This document shows, piece by piece, positions 7,510-14,373 of a stretch of 17,533 nt of DNA; position 1 is the stretch's first letter; the number at the start of each line of letters is the position of its first letter. Below the pieces are notes generated by a model. That model made no database searches. It worked only from the letters and a program-made list of their open reading frames with translations, and had not been told where the DNA came from. Source of the stretch: RGIG2560 sp964418385 (lineage in GTDB: Bacteria > Patescibacteriota > Microgenomatia > UBA1400 > PJMF01); assembly GCA_964418385.1 (NCBI GenBank), contig CAYQLH010000014.1, positions 1 through 17,533 of the forward strand. The letters run 5' to 3'. Made by a program: the position numbers and the translations under genes.

Positions 7510-8253
7510 TTATTTGCTCACACCCACCCAAAAACGCCGCTGATCATTGGTATCGCGCAAACTCATCCAGCTCCAACCGCGCGCTTGCGGCCACGCTGAG
7601 ACCTCGTGACTTGGGTCAGTTTCCAAAAATACTGCTTTTGGTCGTAATTTTCTTGTGGTCGCGTGCCCCAAAAGCCGTTGGATCAACCGTGCACCGTCAG
7701 GACCACCGTCGAGCGCCAGTCGTGGTTCAAAGTTACGCACGCACGGTGCCAGTTTTTCCCAATCAGCTGTGGGAATGTAAGGCAGATTAGCCACCAAAAT
7801 ATACGGTTCGCTAAACTCTGACGCGTCCACATTGGTCAACAAAAAGCTCGGCTTAAAATGGACTTGCTCTTCCAAGTGATACCGTTCGCGATTGACGCGT
7901 GCTACATCCAAGGCTGCCCGACTGACATCCATACCCGTTACTCTGGCTTCAGGAATGCGCCGCGCCAGCGCCAAAGCAATCGCCCCGCAACCTGTACCCA
8001 TATCAATAATATCGTGGCACGGCTCGCTTTGTGCACGCCACCACGCGGTCACAATTTCTACCAATTGCTCCGTTTCTGGACGTGGGATCAAGACATCGGC
8101 ATTCACCATCAGTTCCATCCCGTCAAACTCCGCCGCCCCCGTCAAATACTCCACCGGTGTTTGTAAATCACTCTGCTCCAAAGATTCTATACGCTCGCTG
8201 TCCCAGCCGTGTTCACGTAACCAGTTTATTTCCCAGGGGAGTAATTTACGCAT
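7510..8253 (-). CDS. prmC: Peptide chain release factor N5-glutamine methyltransferase (PrmC/HemK)
   Basis: A 247-residue SAM-dependent methyltransferase expected to methylate the Gln of the GGQ loop in release factors. Hallmarks are PVEYLTGAAEF (33-43), LIPRPETEQLVE (55-66), SAM motif DMGTGCG (84-90) and motif IV at 156-159, which reads NLPY instead of the usual NPPY. Only about 30 residues precede PVEYLTG, so the N-terminal helical substrate-recognition domain is much reduced compared with E. coli PrmC. The frame is open 46 codons further upstream inside nnrD, but the start at 8253 has GGAG about 9 bases before it and overlaps the nnrD stop by 8 bases (ATGCGTAA), so I take that start. Another amino-methyltransferase role cannot be excluded because of the NLPY change. 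Confidence 0.85.
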   Translation of the reverse strand: MRKLLPWEINWLREHGWDSERIESLEQSDLQTPVEYLTGAAEFDGMELMVNADVLIPRPETEQLVEIVTAWWRAQSEPCHDIIDMGTGCGAIALALARRIPEARVTGMDVSRAALDVARVNRERYHLEEQVHFKPSFLLTNVDASEFSEPYILVANLPYIPTADWEKLAPCVRNFEPRLALDGGPDGARLIQRLLGHATTRKLRPKAVFLETDPSHEVSAWPQARGWSWMSLRDTNDQRRFWVGVSK

Positions 8254-9091
8254 GTACGAGTCTCCATAAAGTTTTCGGAATTTGTTCACACAACTGGGTG
8301 GTCGTGTAAAATGGGCCATATGTTTGATACAAATCGTCAGCTGCAGTTTTAAGTGTCCGACTCGCCCAAATGCATGCCGTTGCGGCATCATTATAGCAGT
8401 AAAGCCCCGCTGCTAAACCCGCCAAAACATCACCGCTCCCGCCTTTGGTCAAACCCGCGTTGCCACCGGCAATTTTACTGACCACTGCGCCATTGCACAG
8501 TACTTGATCTACTTGATTTTTACTTAAAATTGTCGCGGCTTGCAAACGTGCTTGCAAAGTTTTACTTCGAGCTTGTTTTTGCAGCTGTTGCCATTCTACT
8601 TGGTGCGGTGTTAAAATGCATTTCTCGCTTACCCAATCCAACTCCAACATCTGCAACGCCCCCGCATCCAAGACAAATTTTTTTTCGGGAAAACGCGCCA
8701 GCATCCAATTGGTCACAAGATAAGTATCATTTTGCCATTGTTCATGAGTTAACTCGTCGCCATTTTTGATAATTTTTTCCAGATCCTGGCGACTCGCTTG
8801 TCCGCGTGTCAACCCTGGTCCCAGCAAAATCACGTCTGCTTCGGCAGCGTAGTCTAGCACATTGTCACGCTCAATGACAATTCCGTCGCGAAAATTGGAC
8901 TTGGCAGTTTTTGCAAAAAGGTTATTTTCGCTGGTGCTGGCATAAAAAACCATGTCTACCAAGTGCGAAGCCACCTGAGCACTCCACAAGGATGCTGCGT
9001 GAAAAAGTCGCGACCCACCAATAATCAGCAGTTTCCCGTTTTGACCTTTGTGAGTCTCTTGTGCCGGCAGCGTCAGTTTTTTTCCTTGCAT
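8246..9091 (-). CDS. nnrD: ADP-dependent (S)-NAD(P)H-hydrate dehydratase (YjeF C-terminal type)
   Basis: A 281-residue protein of the ribokinase-like NnrD family, which repairs hydrated NAD(P)H by ADP-dependent dehydration. Visible motifs: HKGQNGKLLIIGGS near the N-terminus (14-27), VILLGPGL (87-94), LDAGAL (141-146), LTPHQVEW (160-167) and the nucleotide-binding loop LTKGGSGDVLAG (214-225) with catalytic Asp221. The NnrE epimerase half that is often fused is absent, so this is a stand-alone dehydratase. The frame extends to 9166, but the start at 9091 is chosen because it begins at the conserved domain and has a perfect TATAAT exactly 7 bases upstream. No Shine-Dalgarno is seen. It overlaps prmC by 8 bases in a two-gene operon and is divergent from rnj across 80 bases. 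Confidence 0.9.
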   Translation of the reverse strand: MQGKKLTLPAQETHKGQNGKLLIIGGSRLFHAASLWSAQVASHLVDMVFYASTSENNLFAKTAKSNFRDGIVIERDNVLDYAAEADVILLGPGLTRGQASRQDLEKIIKNGDELTHEQWQNDTYLVTNWMLARFPEKKFVLDAGALQMLELDWVSEKCILTPHQVEWQQLQKQARSKTLQARLQAATILSKNQVDQVLCNGAVVSKIAGGNAGLTKGGSGDVLAGLAAGLYCYNDAATACIWASRTLKTAADDLYQTYGPFYTTTQLCEQIPKTLWRLVHA

Positions 9092-9098
9092 TTGCTGT

Positions 9099-9104
9099 AT
9101 TATA
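9099..9104 (-). promoter_or_regulatory. nnrD -10 box giving a leaderless start
   Basis: Perfect TATAAT on the minus strand followed by exactly 7 bases and the ATG at 9091, the same spacing as at xthA, recO and others. No convincing -35 is visible. The predicted -35 region overlaps the -10 of the divergent rnj promoter, so the two promoters may compete. Confidence 0.6.
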
Positions 9105-9120
9105 AACCTAAAAACTGAGT

Positions 9121-9126
9121 TATAAT
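9121..9126 (+). promoter_or_regulatory. Candidate rnj -10 box
   Basis: TATAAT at 9121-9126. The -35 region 17 bases upstream (9098-9103, TATTAT) is poor and overlaps the nnrD -10. The predicted leader of about 39 bases is A-rich and lacks a Shine-Dalgarno. Unlike its neighbours, rnj would thus have a true 5' untranslated region. Confidence 0.4.
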
Positions 9127-9171
9127 AGGGGAAATTGTAAAAACAAACGATATCAAGAAAATACAAACATT

Positions 9172-10893
9172 ATGACACATCACAACAATCATCAAGACAA
9201 CGCTTTAAAAATTTTTCCCATCGGTGGGATCGAACACGTCACCCAAAATATGTATTTATACATGTATGGTGACGAAATTTTAATCGTGGATTGCGGCATC
9301 GGTTTTCCAGATTTGCAAATGCCGGGCGTAGATATCGTCATTCCCGATATTGCTTATCTTCAAGAATTAGTTACTTCGGGCAAAAAAATCGTCGGTATGA
9401 TCCTCACGCATGGTCACGATGATCACATTGCCGCCCTGCCTTATCTTTTACCGATGCTGCCAGATTTTCCCATTTACGCTTCGCGCTTGACGGCGGGTTT
9501 CGCCATGAATCGCCTCTTGGATGTGGGCAATACCAAGCATATTCAAGTGATGCAAGATCGCGAACCGCTCAAAATTGGTCAATATTTCACCGTCACGCCT
9601 TTTGCGCTCACACATTCAGTGCCAGATACAAAACATTTTTTCATCCAAACGCCCGTGGGCAATATTTACCACGGCTCAGATTTCAAGTTGGACGAGCACC
9701 CAGTGGACGATGTTTTACCGGATTACAACTTTATGGAATACATTCACAAACAGGGTGTCGCTTTAATGCTTACTGATTGTCTTGGCGTGGAAAAAGCGCA
9801 GCGTGTGGGCTCGGAAAGCAGCGTCTATCCGGTACTTTTGGACGCCATGCAAGGCGTGCGGGGTAAAATTTTGGTCACGCTGATGAGTTCACACATTCAC
9901 CGCATCGTGCAAGTGATGCAAGCCGCCGCCGCCTTGGGTCGCAAAGTGGCTCTTATCGGTCGCAGCGTTGAACAAAATGTCACCATCGCGACAGAACTTG
10001 GCTTTATGAGTGATGAGCGGCATGTTTTGATCGACAAAAAAGACATCCCTGATTATCACGATGATCAATTAGTGCTCATTATTGCGGGTAGTCAAGGTCA
10101 GGAAGGCTCATCTCTGGTGCGCGCCATTTACGGCGAGCACAAAGAAGTACAAATTAAAGCCGAGGACAAAGTGATCTTTTCGGCGGACGCGATACCCGGT
10201 AACGAGCTTACTTATTACGGTGCCATCGATACTTTGTGTGAAAATAAAATTGAAACCATTTATCCGGCAGTGGTGGCAGGCATTCACCAGTCCGGTCACG
10301 CACGCCGTCCAGAACTTGTGGAATTAGTGGAACGTATCCGGCCTGCCAAAATTATGCCGATCGGCGGCAACAATCGCCACCGTGCCAAATACCGCGAGCT
10401 TGTCGCCAGACCTTTGGGCATTGCTGACGAGGCGATTATTACACCAAGCGAAGGTGATATTATCGCCCTTTACGCTGACGGACGGGTTCGTCAAGTTGCC
10501 AACGTTGGTCTCAGGCCGCAAATCGTGGATGGCTTGGGTGTTGGTGACGTGGGTCCAGTGGTCCTTTCTGACAGACGGGTTATGGGCCAAGCGGGCATTA
10601 TCATTGTCATCATTCGCCACTATCGCGATCGTCAACAAGCTGGCAGTGTGGACATTAATAAATTTGGCTTTGCTTTACACGATATGACGATTATCTCACG
10701 TGGTTTCGTTTTTATGAAGGATGCTGACGACGTGGTGGAGTTTATCCAGCAACGCACTGGCGAACTACTAATGCAGTTTCACCAAGAAAAACGCGATCAA
10801 TGCGAACGGCAAATCGAACGTGGTTTGAGTCGCAGTCTTTATAAGATCATTCAACGCGAGCCGATGATTGAAGTCGAAATTGTCGACGTTTAA
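9172..10893 (+). CDS. rnj: Ribonuclease J (metallo-beta-lactamase / beta-CASP RNase)
   Basis: A 573-residue RNase J, expected to degrade and process RNA in the cytoplasm by endonuclease and 5'-3' exonuclease activity. The metallo-beta-lactamase metal motif HGHDDH is at 80-85, followed by His148 (THS) and Asp170 (GSDFK). The beta-CASP part is recognisable by SSHIHRIVQVMQAA and SADAIPGNE, followed by SGHARRPEL. Where RNase J and related proteins usually have a His-Gly-Glu metal-ligand segment, this protein reads PIGGNNRH (396-403), so the expected His is Gly398. The C-terminal domain is present and total length is normal (about 550-580). Its 3' flank carries the palindrome pair at 10949-11040. 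Confidence 0.93.
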   Translation: MTHHNNHQDNALKIFPIGGIEHVTQNMYLYMYGDEILIVDCGIGFPDLQMPGVDIVIPDIAYLQELVTSGKKIVGMILTHGHDDHIAALPYLLPMLPDFPIYASRLTAGFAMNRLLDVGNTKHIQVMQDREPLKIGQYFTVTPFALTHSVPDTKHFFIQTPVGNIYHGSDFKLDEHPVDDVLPDYNFMEYIHKQGVALMLTDCLGVEKAQRVGSESSVYPVLLDAMQGVRGKILVTLMSSHIHRIVQVMQAAAALGRKVALIGRSVEQNVTIATELGFMSDERHVLIDKKDIPDYHDDQLVLIIAGSQGQEGSSLVRAIYGEHKEVQIKAEDKVIFSADAIPGNELTYYGAIDTLCENKIETIYPAVVAGIHQSGHARRPELVELVERIRPAKIMPIGGNNRHRAKYRELVARPLGIADEAIITPSEGDIIALYADGRVRQVANVGLRPQIVDGLGVGDVGPVVLSDRRVMGQAGIIIVIIRHYRDRQQAGSVDINKFGFALHDMTIISRGFVFMKDADDVVEFIQQRTGELLMQFHQEKRDQCERQIERGLSRSLYKIIQREPMIEVEIVDV

Positions 10894-10948
10894 GCGCGGA
10901 CACTGTCAACTTTTTTGGCGCTGATTTGTCCTTGATTTTGCCCAAAAA

Positions 10949-10968
10949 TTGTGTATTATAATACACAA
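10949..10968. repeat. Perfect 20-bp palindrome, copy 1 of the GTGTATTATAATACAC element
   Basis: A perfect inverted repeat centred between 10958 and 10959, with core GTGTATTATAATACAC at 10951-10966. The core holds TATAAT on both strands. It is preceded directly by CAAAAATT (10943-10950) and followed after 6 bases by TGGCGTC (10973-10979), both of which recur around copy 2. It lies 55 bases after the rnj stop, in its 3' flank. Confidence 0.8.
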
Positions 10969-11008
10969 AGTTTGGCGTCCCCAGGCGTAAGCAAAAATTA
11001 TCTTCTTC

Positions 11009-11040
11009 TGACGCCAGTGTATTATAATACACTGGCGTCA
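11009..11040. repeat. Perfect 32-bp palindrome, copy 2 of the same element
   Basis: A perfect inverted repeat from TGACGCC on the left to GGCGTCA on the right, with the same 16-base core at 11017-11032. It is 66 bases centre to centre from copy 1. As RNA it could fold a 14-bp stem with a 4-base loop. No T run follows, so it is not a standard terminator. The left arm GACGCCA (11010-11016) can alternatively pair with TGGCGTC (10973-10979). Confidence 0.85.
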
Positions 11041-11076
11041 CAGTCATACGCTTTCCAAGCCCATCCCGTGTATCAA

Positions 11077-11101
11077 AAAACCACCCCGAGGGGGTGGTTT
11101 T
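11077..11101. terminator. Bidirectional rho-independent terminator between rnj and the thioredoxin gene
   Basis: An 11-bp stem, AAAACCACCCC (11077-11087) and GGGGTGGTTTT (11091-11101) around a GAG loop. Read on the minus strand it ends in six T residues and lies 21 bases past the thioredoxin-gene stop. Read on the plus strand it ends in four T and could serve rnj. The remaining bases of 10894-11121 hold the two palindromes and no gene. Confidence 0.85.
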
Positions 11102-11121
11102 GAGGTTTTCAACTTTCCAGT

Positions 11122-12339
11122 TTACTCTGCTGTAGTTGCCGCATCGCCACAGAAATCTGGTTTGGTGGTGCTGGCGCAGCAGACAATATTCTTGTAAGCT
11201 TCTGGCACGCGATCACCATTACCAAAGCTGGTATCGCTCACAGCATCAGTGTCATTGAGGAAGAAGCTGGGCGTACCAGTGACCTTCAACTCGTTAGCAC
11301 GATTGATATCGACAGTAATTGCCGCAATTCCGCGATCGTTGCTTTCCATACACGCGTTCACGTTGGCAGTGTTGACCTTAGCTTGTGCCAAACAGGTGTC
11401 ACTTTCACCGTCATTGGCCATACAAGACACGTAGGGCCAGAAAACATCATGTTGTTCATCGCGAATACACACTTGACGCAAGTTCTCGGTGCCGGCTTCT
11501 TCGCTGCCCAAAAAGGAAATGATTTGCCCGTCGCTGCCAACGCTACCTGCATAGTGCAAAACAATCTGCTCACCCAAAGCGGGATTTTCTTCCACGGCTT
11601 TCGCCATTTGAATTTCTGCTTGTTTGCAGTAACCGCAATCAGACGAAACGTAAACGTCCAAAACCGGTCGTTCCGACTTTGGCATGTTTTCACACGAAGT
11701 AATCGCTGCTTTGGAGCTGTCATTGCTTTCATCATACTGGCTCAAAAGCTCATCGACATTATAACCGTCCACAAAAAGCATCTTGCCATCACGAGTGATG
11801 TAAGAAGTAAACACCTCATCATAATCCTCAAATTCGATTGTGAAGCTGTAAACGCCATTTTGGCTCTTGGGTTTGCCAATTTCTTTCAGTGGCATACCGC
11901 CACCCAAAGGCTCAATGATTTTTGGCAATTTGGCTTGAATAGTGCTGGTGCGCACCATGTCCATGATCTTGAACACAATCAAACCAGCCGCCAAAGTTAA
12001 CAAGACAGCACCGCAAAAAACGCCCCATGGGAATTGTTTCCAATTGCCATTATTGTTTTTGGAATTCGCTTCCATTTTGGCCAATTCCTTGCGAGCCTGT
12101 TCTACGACATCCAATTTCTTCTCTTGCGTGGCTTTATTCTTGCTATCAGCCTTGTCAGCAGCTTTGTTTTTTTCGCTGGCAACCTTACTTTTTTCTGTCA
12201 CGGCTTTTGTTTTCGTCGCTTCTGCAGTTTTAGTTGCCGCGGCACTCGCCACTTTCACCTTTTTGGTGCTGGTTGTTTTTTCCGACTTTTCTGATTTCTC
12301 AGCTTTCGGTAATGTTGATTTTTTCGACATAACATCCAA
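11122..12339 (-). CDS. Membrane-anchored DsbA-like thioredoxin-fold protein with Lys-rich cytoplasmic tail
   Basis: A 405-residue protein. Residues 1-80 are rich in Lys, Ala, Ser, Thr and Glu with no hydrophobic stretch. A single membrane span follows at about 105-127, so the N-terminus should be cytoplasmic and the rest outside. The outer part has a linker domain (about 140-215) and a thioredoxin fold with active site CGYC (235-238) and the cis-Pro motif TGTPSFF (354-360). Between them is a Cys-rich helical insert (C291, C306, C316, C330) with CMANDGESDTC spacing, as in DsbA-like proteins with extra disulfides. Further Cys lie at 387, 388 and 397. It likely forms or shuffles disulfides in exported proteins. 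The start may instead be the ATG at 12330; neither has a clear Shine-Dalgarno. A strong terminator follows it. Confidence 0.85.
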   Translation of the reverse strand: MDVMSKKSTLPKAEKSEKSEKTTSTKKVKVASAAATKTAEATKTKAVTEKSKVASEKNKAADKADSKNKATQEKKLDVVEQARKELAKMEANSKNNNGNWKQFPWGVFCGAVLLTLAAGLIVFKIMDMVRTSTIQAKLPKIIEPLGGGMPLKEIGKPKSQNGVYSFTIEFEDYDEVFTSYITRDGKMLFVDGYNVDELLSQYDESNDSSKAAITSCENMPKSERPVLDVYVSSDCGYCKQAEIQMAKAVEENPALGEQIVLHYAGSVGSDGQIISFLGSEEAGTENLRQVCIRDEQHDVFWPYVSCMANDGESDTCLAQAKVNTANVNACMESNDRGIAAITVDINRANELKVTGTPSFFLNDTDAVSDTSFGNGDRVPEAYKNIVCCASTTKPDFCGDAATTAE

Positions 12340-12419
12340 AATTATCTTGATGCATCAATCTTTTTTAAGCTTGAAGACCTGATAACCTTTCCTTTCTGTC
12401 TATAATAATTGCTAATTTT

Positions 12420-12461
12420 TGTCAATTAGCTGTAGTTTATAATATTTTTTTCAAATGTCAA
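12420..12461 (-). promoter_or_regulatory. Two candidate promoters of the DsbA-like gene
   Basis: On the minus strand TTGACA (12461-12456), a 16-base spacer and TAAACT (12439-12434) form one promoter. A second TTGACA at 12425-12420 is followed 15 bases later by TATAGA. Predicted leaders are roughly 50-95 bases, longer than at other genes here, and contain an AGGAAAGG run too far from the ATG to be its Shine-Dalgarno. The rest of 12340-12592 is AT-rich and shows no gene. Confidence 0.45.
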
Positions 12462-12543
12462 GAGACAATTTTTATCTGCAGCCAAATTTTCGCCATTTTA
12501 CTAGTAACGCGTTAAAGTAACGTGAAAAAATTTGTGCAATTAC

Positions 12544-12586
12544 TTGACACAATGGCTTGACAGGGGTCTATAATTTGTGTTAAACT
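12544..12586 (+). promoter_or_regulatory. Overlapping tandem promoters of the pilus-like operon
   Basis: Two TTGACA boxes (12544-12549 and 12557-12562) precede TATAAT (12569-12574) and TAAACT (12581-12586). The second pair has an 18-base spacer and places TAAACT exactly 6 bases before the ATG at 12593, as at ftsE. The first pair has a 19-base spacer and would give a leader of about 12 bases. Confidence 0.6.
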
Positions 12587-12592
12587 GTTAAC

Positions 12593-13267
12593 ATGGCAGA
12601 AATCAGCATTAATGTTGGCGGCACCAAGCGTTATAAACGCGGTCTCAATTTTATTACCGCTAAAATTGACCCCATTGAAGCCAGTTTGGGTGTTGTCATC
12701 AATTTTGGCTTGCTGGCCATTACAATTGCCACGATCGTCGCTTGGATTTTTTGCGGTTGGGAATACTATTTACAACGCCGTCTAGATCGCACCAATCGTG
12801 AACTCAACGATCTCGCTGCGCAAGTGCAAACGCAAATGGAGCAGCGGGTGGGCGTCACAGATGATTATCCTGGCATTCGCTTTGAAAGTAAATTTTTAGC
12901 CACCAAACAAAAATTAACCCGCTACGGACAACTGGCCGATGATGAAAAAATGGTTAGCTTTTTCCAAATCTTGGCCGCGCTCACCCCGCCCGGAGTGCAA
13001 ATTCTGACTCTTCGTGTAGAGCCACACAGCGCCGAAATCACTTCTTTTGTTGCTGATAAAAAAGCATACAGCGATTTAGCTGCCAATATTTGGAGCGTCA
13101 ACAACGCCACTTTTCCTGACGGCAAAAAATTAATTATCGATGAAGTCAGTTTCCCCGATGTCGCGATGGCACACAATAGTGCCAGCGGCGCTGAGGGTTT
13201 AAACGTCACTTGGGGCTTTTCTTATACTATTGAAGATGCGGATGGGGGAGGCTTAAATGAAAATTGA
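12593..13267 (+). CDS. PilN-like type IV pilus inner-membrane assembly protein
   Basis: A 224-residue protein with a 31-residue cytoplasmic N-terminus, one membrane span (about 32-55), a coiled-coil stretch (about 57-85) and a small periplasmic-type alpha/beta domain. That topology, together with the adjacent PilO-like gene of the same layout, matches PilN, which links the cytoplasmic PilM ring to PilO in the pilus alignment complex. The N-terminus reads MAEISINVGG rather than the usual INLLP-type segment, and no PilM gene is visible beside it. Family assignment is by architecture and gene order, not by a diagnostic motif. The start at 12593 fits a leaderless transcript. It overlaps the next gene by 11 bases. 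Confidence 0.65.
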   Translation: MAEISINVGGTKRYKRGLNFITAKIDPIEASLGVVINFGLLAITIATIVAWIFCGWEYYLQRRLDRTNRELNDLAAQVQTQMEQRVGVTDDYPGIRFESKFLATKQKLTRYGQLADDEKMVSFFQILAALTPPGVQILTLRVEPHSAEITSFVADKKAYSDLAANIWSVNNATFPDGKKLIIDEVSFPDVAMAHNSASGAEGLNVTWGFSYTIEDADGGGLNEN

Positions 13268-13973
13268 TCGCGCCTACCTTGAAAGCGTTCTCCAAGATAC
13301 CCTCGGTGGTCATCCGCCCAAGATTTCTTGGAGCGAGTTTAAGCAAAAAGCATTTGGTATCAAGAAAAAATCCGTAAACGCTGAACTTGCCGGCAAACGT
13401 GCCGAGCAACTTCGACAAACGCTTATTGTTGGCATTGGCGCAGCGATTTTGGCAGCAATCGTGTTTTTAATTATCCTTCCGAGAATGGTGACGATTTTCC
13501 AGTATCGCCAGCAACTCAAGGATCACCAAGAAATGCAGGAAGAGCTTCAAGAAAAGCTGACCGCGCTCAATCGTGCTCACAACAATTACGAAAATCTAAC
13601 AGCCGATATCGAAACCATTGATCAAGCAGTTGGCGACTACAGCGACATTTCCACAGTTCTCCTCATGATCGAAAAAGTGGCTGGTGAAGCTTTTGAAAAC
13701 GGGCACAAATTTGTTTTAAATAGCGTCAGTGTTAACGGTTATCCCGAAGATTATCCAGATACAGCAGCGCAAAATTCAGGTTTGCTGAGCGAACAAGAAT
13801 TAAATTTAACAGTTAGCTGCCGTGGCGAGTATGAAGGCATTCATGATTTTATCAACCGCCTCAAAGCACTGCGGCACAATTTTCACCTTAACCAGCTCAA
13901 CTTCACCGCTGATCCAAACAAACCAGATCAAGTCCAGCTTGAAATGGATATCTCATATTACTATTTTAATTAA
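13257..13973 (+). CDS. PilO-like type IV pilus assembly protein
   Basis: A 238-residue protein with a basic cytoplasmic N-terminal region (about 1-54), one membrane span (about 55-77), a coiled coil (about 80-125) and a C-terminal domain ending in a beta-rich LEMDISYYYFN. This is the PilO layout; PilO pairs with PilN through the coiled coil and C-terminal fold. The cytoplasmic tail is longer than in typical PilO. The ATG at 13257 overlaps the upstream gene by 11 bases and has an unusually strong purine-rich Shine-Dalgarno, GGGGGAGG at 13244-13251, five bases away. That fixes the start and indicates coupled translation. Assignment rests on architecture and context. Confidence 0.65.
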   Translation: MKIDRAYLESVLQDTLGGHPPKISWSEFKQKAFGIKKKSVNAELAGKRAEQLRQTLIVGIGAAILAAIVFLIILPRMVTIFQYRQQLKDHQEMQEELQEKLTALNRAHNNYENLTADIETIDQAVGDYSDISTVLLMIEKVAGEAFENGHKFVLNSVSVNGYPEDYPDTAAQNSGLLSEQELNLTVSCRGEYEGIHDFINRLKALRHNFHLNQLNFTADPNKPDQVQLEMDISYYYFN

Positions 13974-13982
13974 GGATGCATT

Positions 13983-14297
13983 ATGAACGAAAACGAATTT
14001 ACGATTACTCCGGCAATGAAACTTGGCTATTTTGGAGTCATGGCAGCGTTGGCGGGGTTTTCGTGGGTGCTTTTTCACGTTATTTTGCGGCAACCGCTCA
14101 CCACGAGCGATGATTATGCTGATCTTGTAGCAGTCCGGATCGATCCCAGCGTCAATACACAATCGTTAGCACTTATGCGTGCTGGACGGGAAATTACTGA
14201 ACATGAACTTACCAACTTTAATCTTTATATTGAGGATACGGAGTCGTCAGACACTAATACTCTCAATCTTATTAAATACGTACCGGTCCGTAAGTAG
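13983..14297 (+). CDS. Small single-span membrane protein, third gene of the pilus-like operon
   Basis: A 104-residue protein with a short N-terminus, one hydrophobic span (about 13-35, LGYFGVMAALAGFSWVLFHVI) and a polar outer domain of about 65 residues ending in YVPVRK. I do not recognise the family. AAGGA at 13972-13976 sits before the ATG and overlaps the preceding stop, so it is co-translated with the PilO-like gene. Position alone would suggest a PilP-like or accessory role, but no PilP motif or lipobox is visible. Confidence 0.7.
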   Translation: MNENEFTITPAMKLGYFGVMAALAGFSWVLFHVILRQPLTTSDDYADLVAVRIDPSVNTQSLALMRAGREITEHELTNFNLYIEDTESSDTNTLNLIKYVPVRK

Positions 14298-14337
14298 TTC
14301 GATCATATATGACTCATAAACTCTCGCAAAGAGACTC

Positions 14338-14366
14338 TTGCATAATTAATCAGAATGTGGTATAAT
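14338..14366 (+). promoter_or_regulatory. Promoter of the first anchored surface protein (leaderless)
   Basis: TTGCAT at 14338-14343, a 17-base spacer, then TGGTATAAT with perfect TATAAT at 14361-14366 and an extended TG. Exactly 7 bases follow before the ATG at 14374. Confidence 0.7.
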
Positions 14367-14373
14367 ACGTTTT

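Noticed and set aside
8254..8391. 46-codon N-terminal extension of prmC
   Set aside because: It lies wholly inside nnrD coding sequence, has no family similarity, and a Shine-Dalgarno supports the start at 8253.
11009..11040. The 32-bp palindrome as a dif/Xer recombination site
   Set aside because: It does not match the 11-6-11 asymmetric arms of dif as I know them and is fully symmetric.
11383..12000. Plus-strand frame of 205 codons across the DsbA-like gene
   Set aside because: The opposite strand encodes a recognisable thioredoxin domain with CGYC and cis-Pro; this frame has no motif or start signal.
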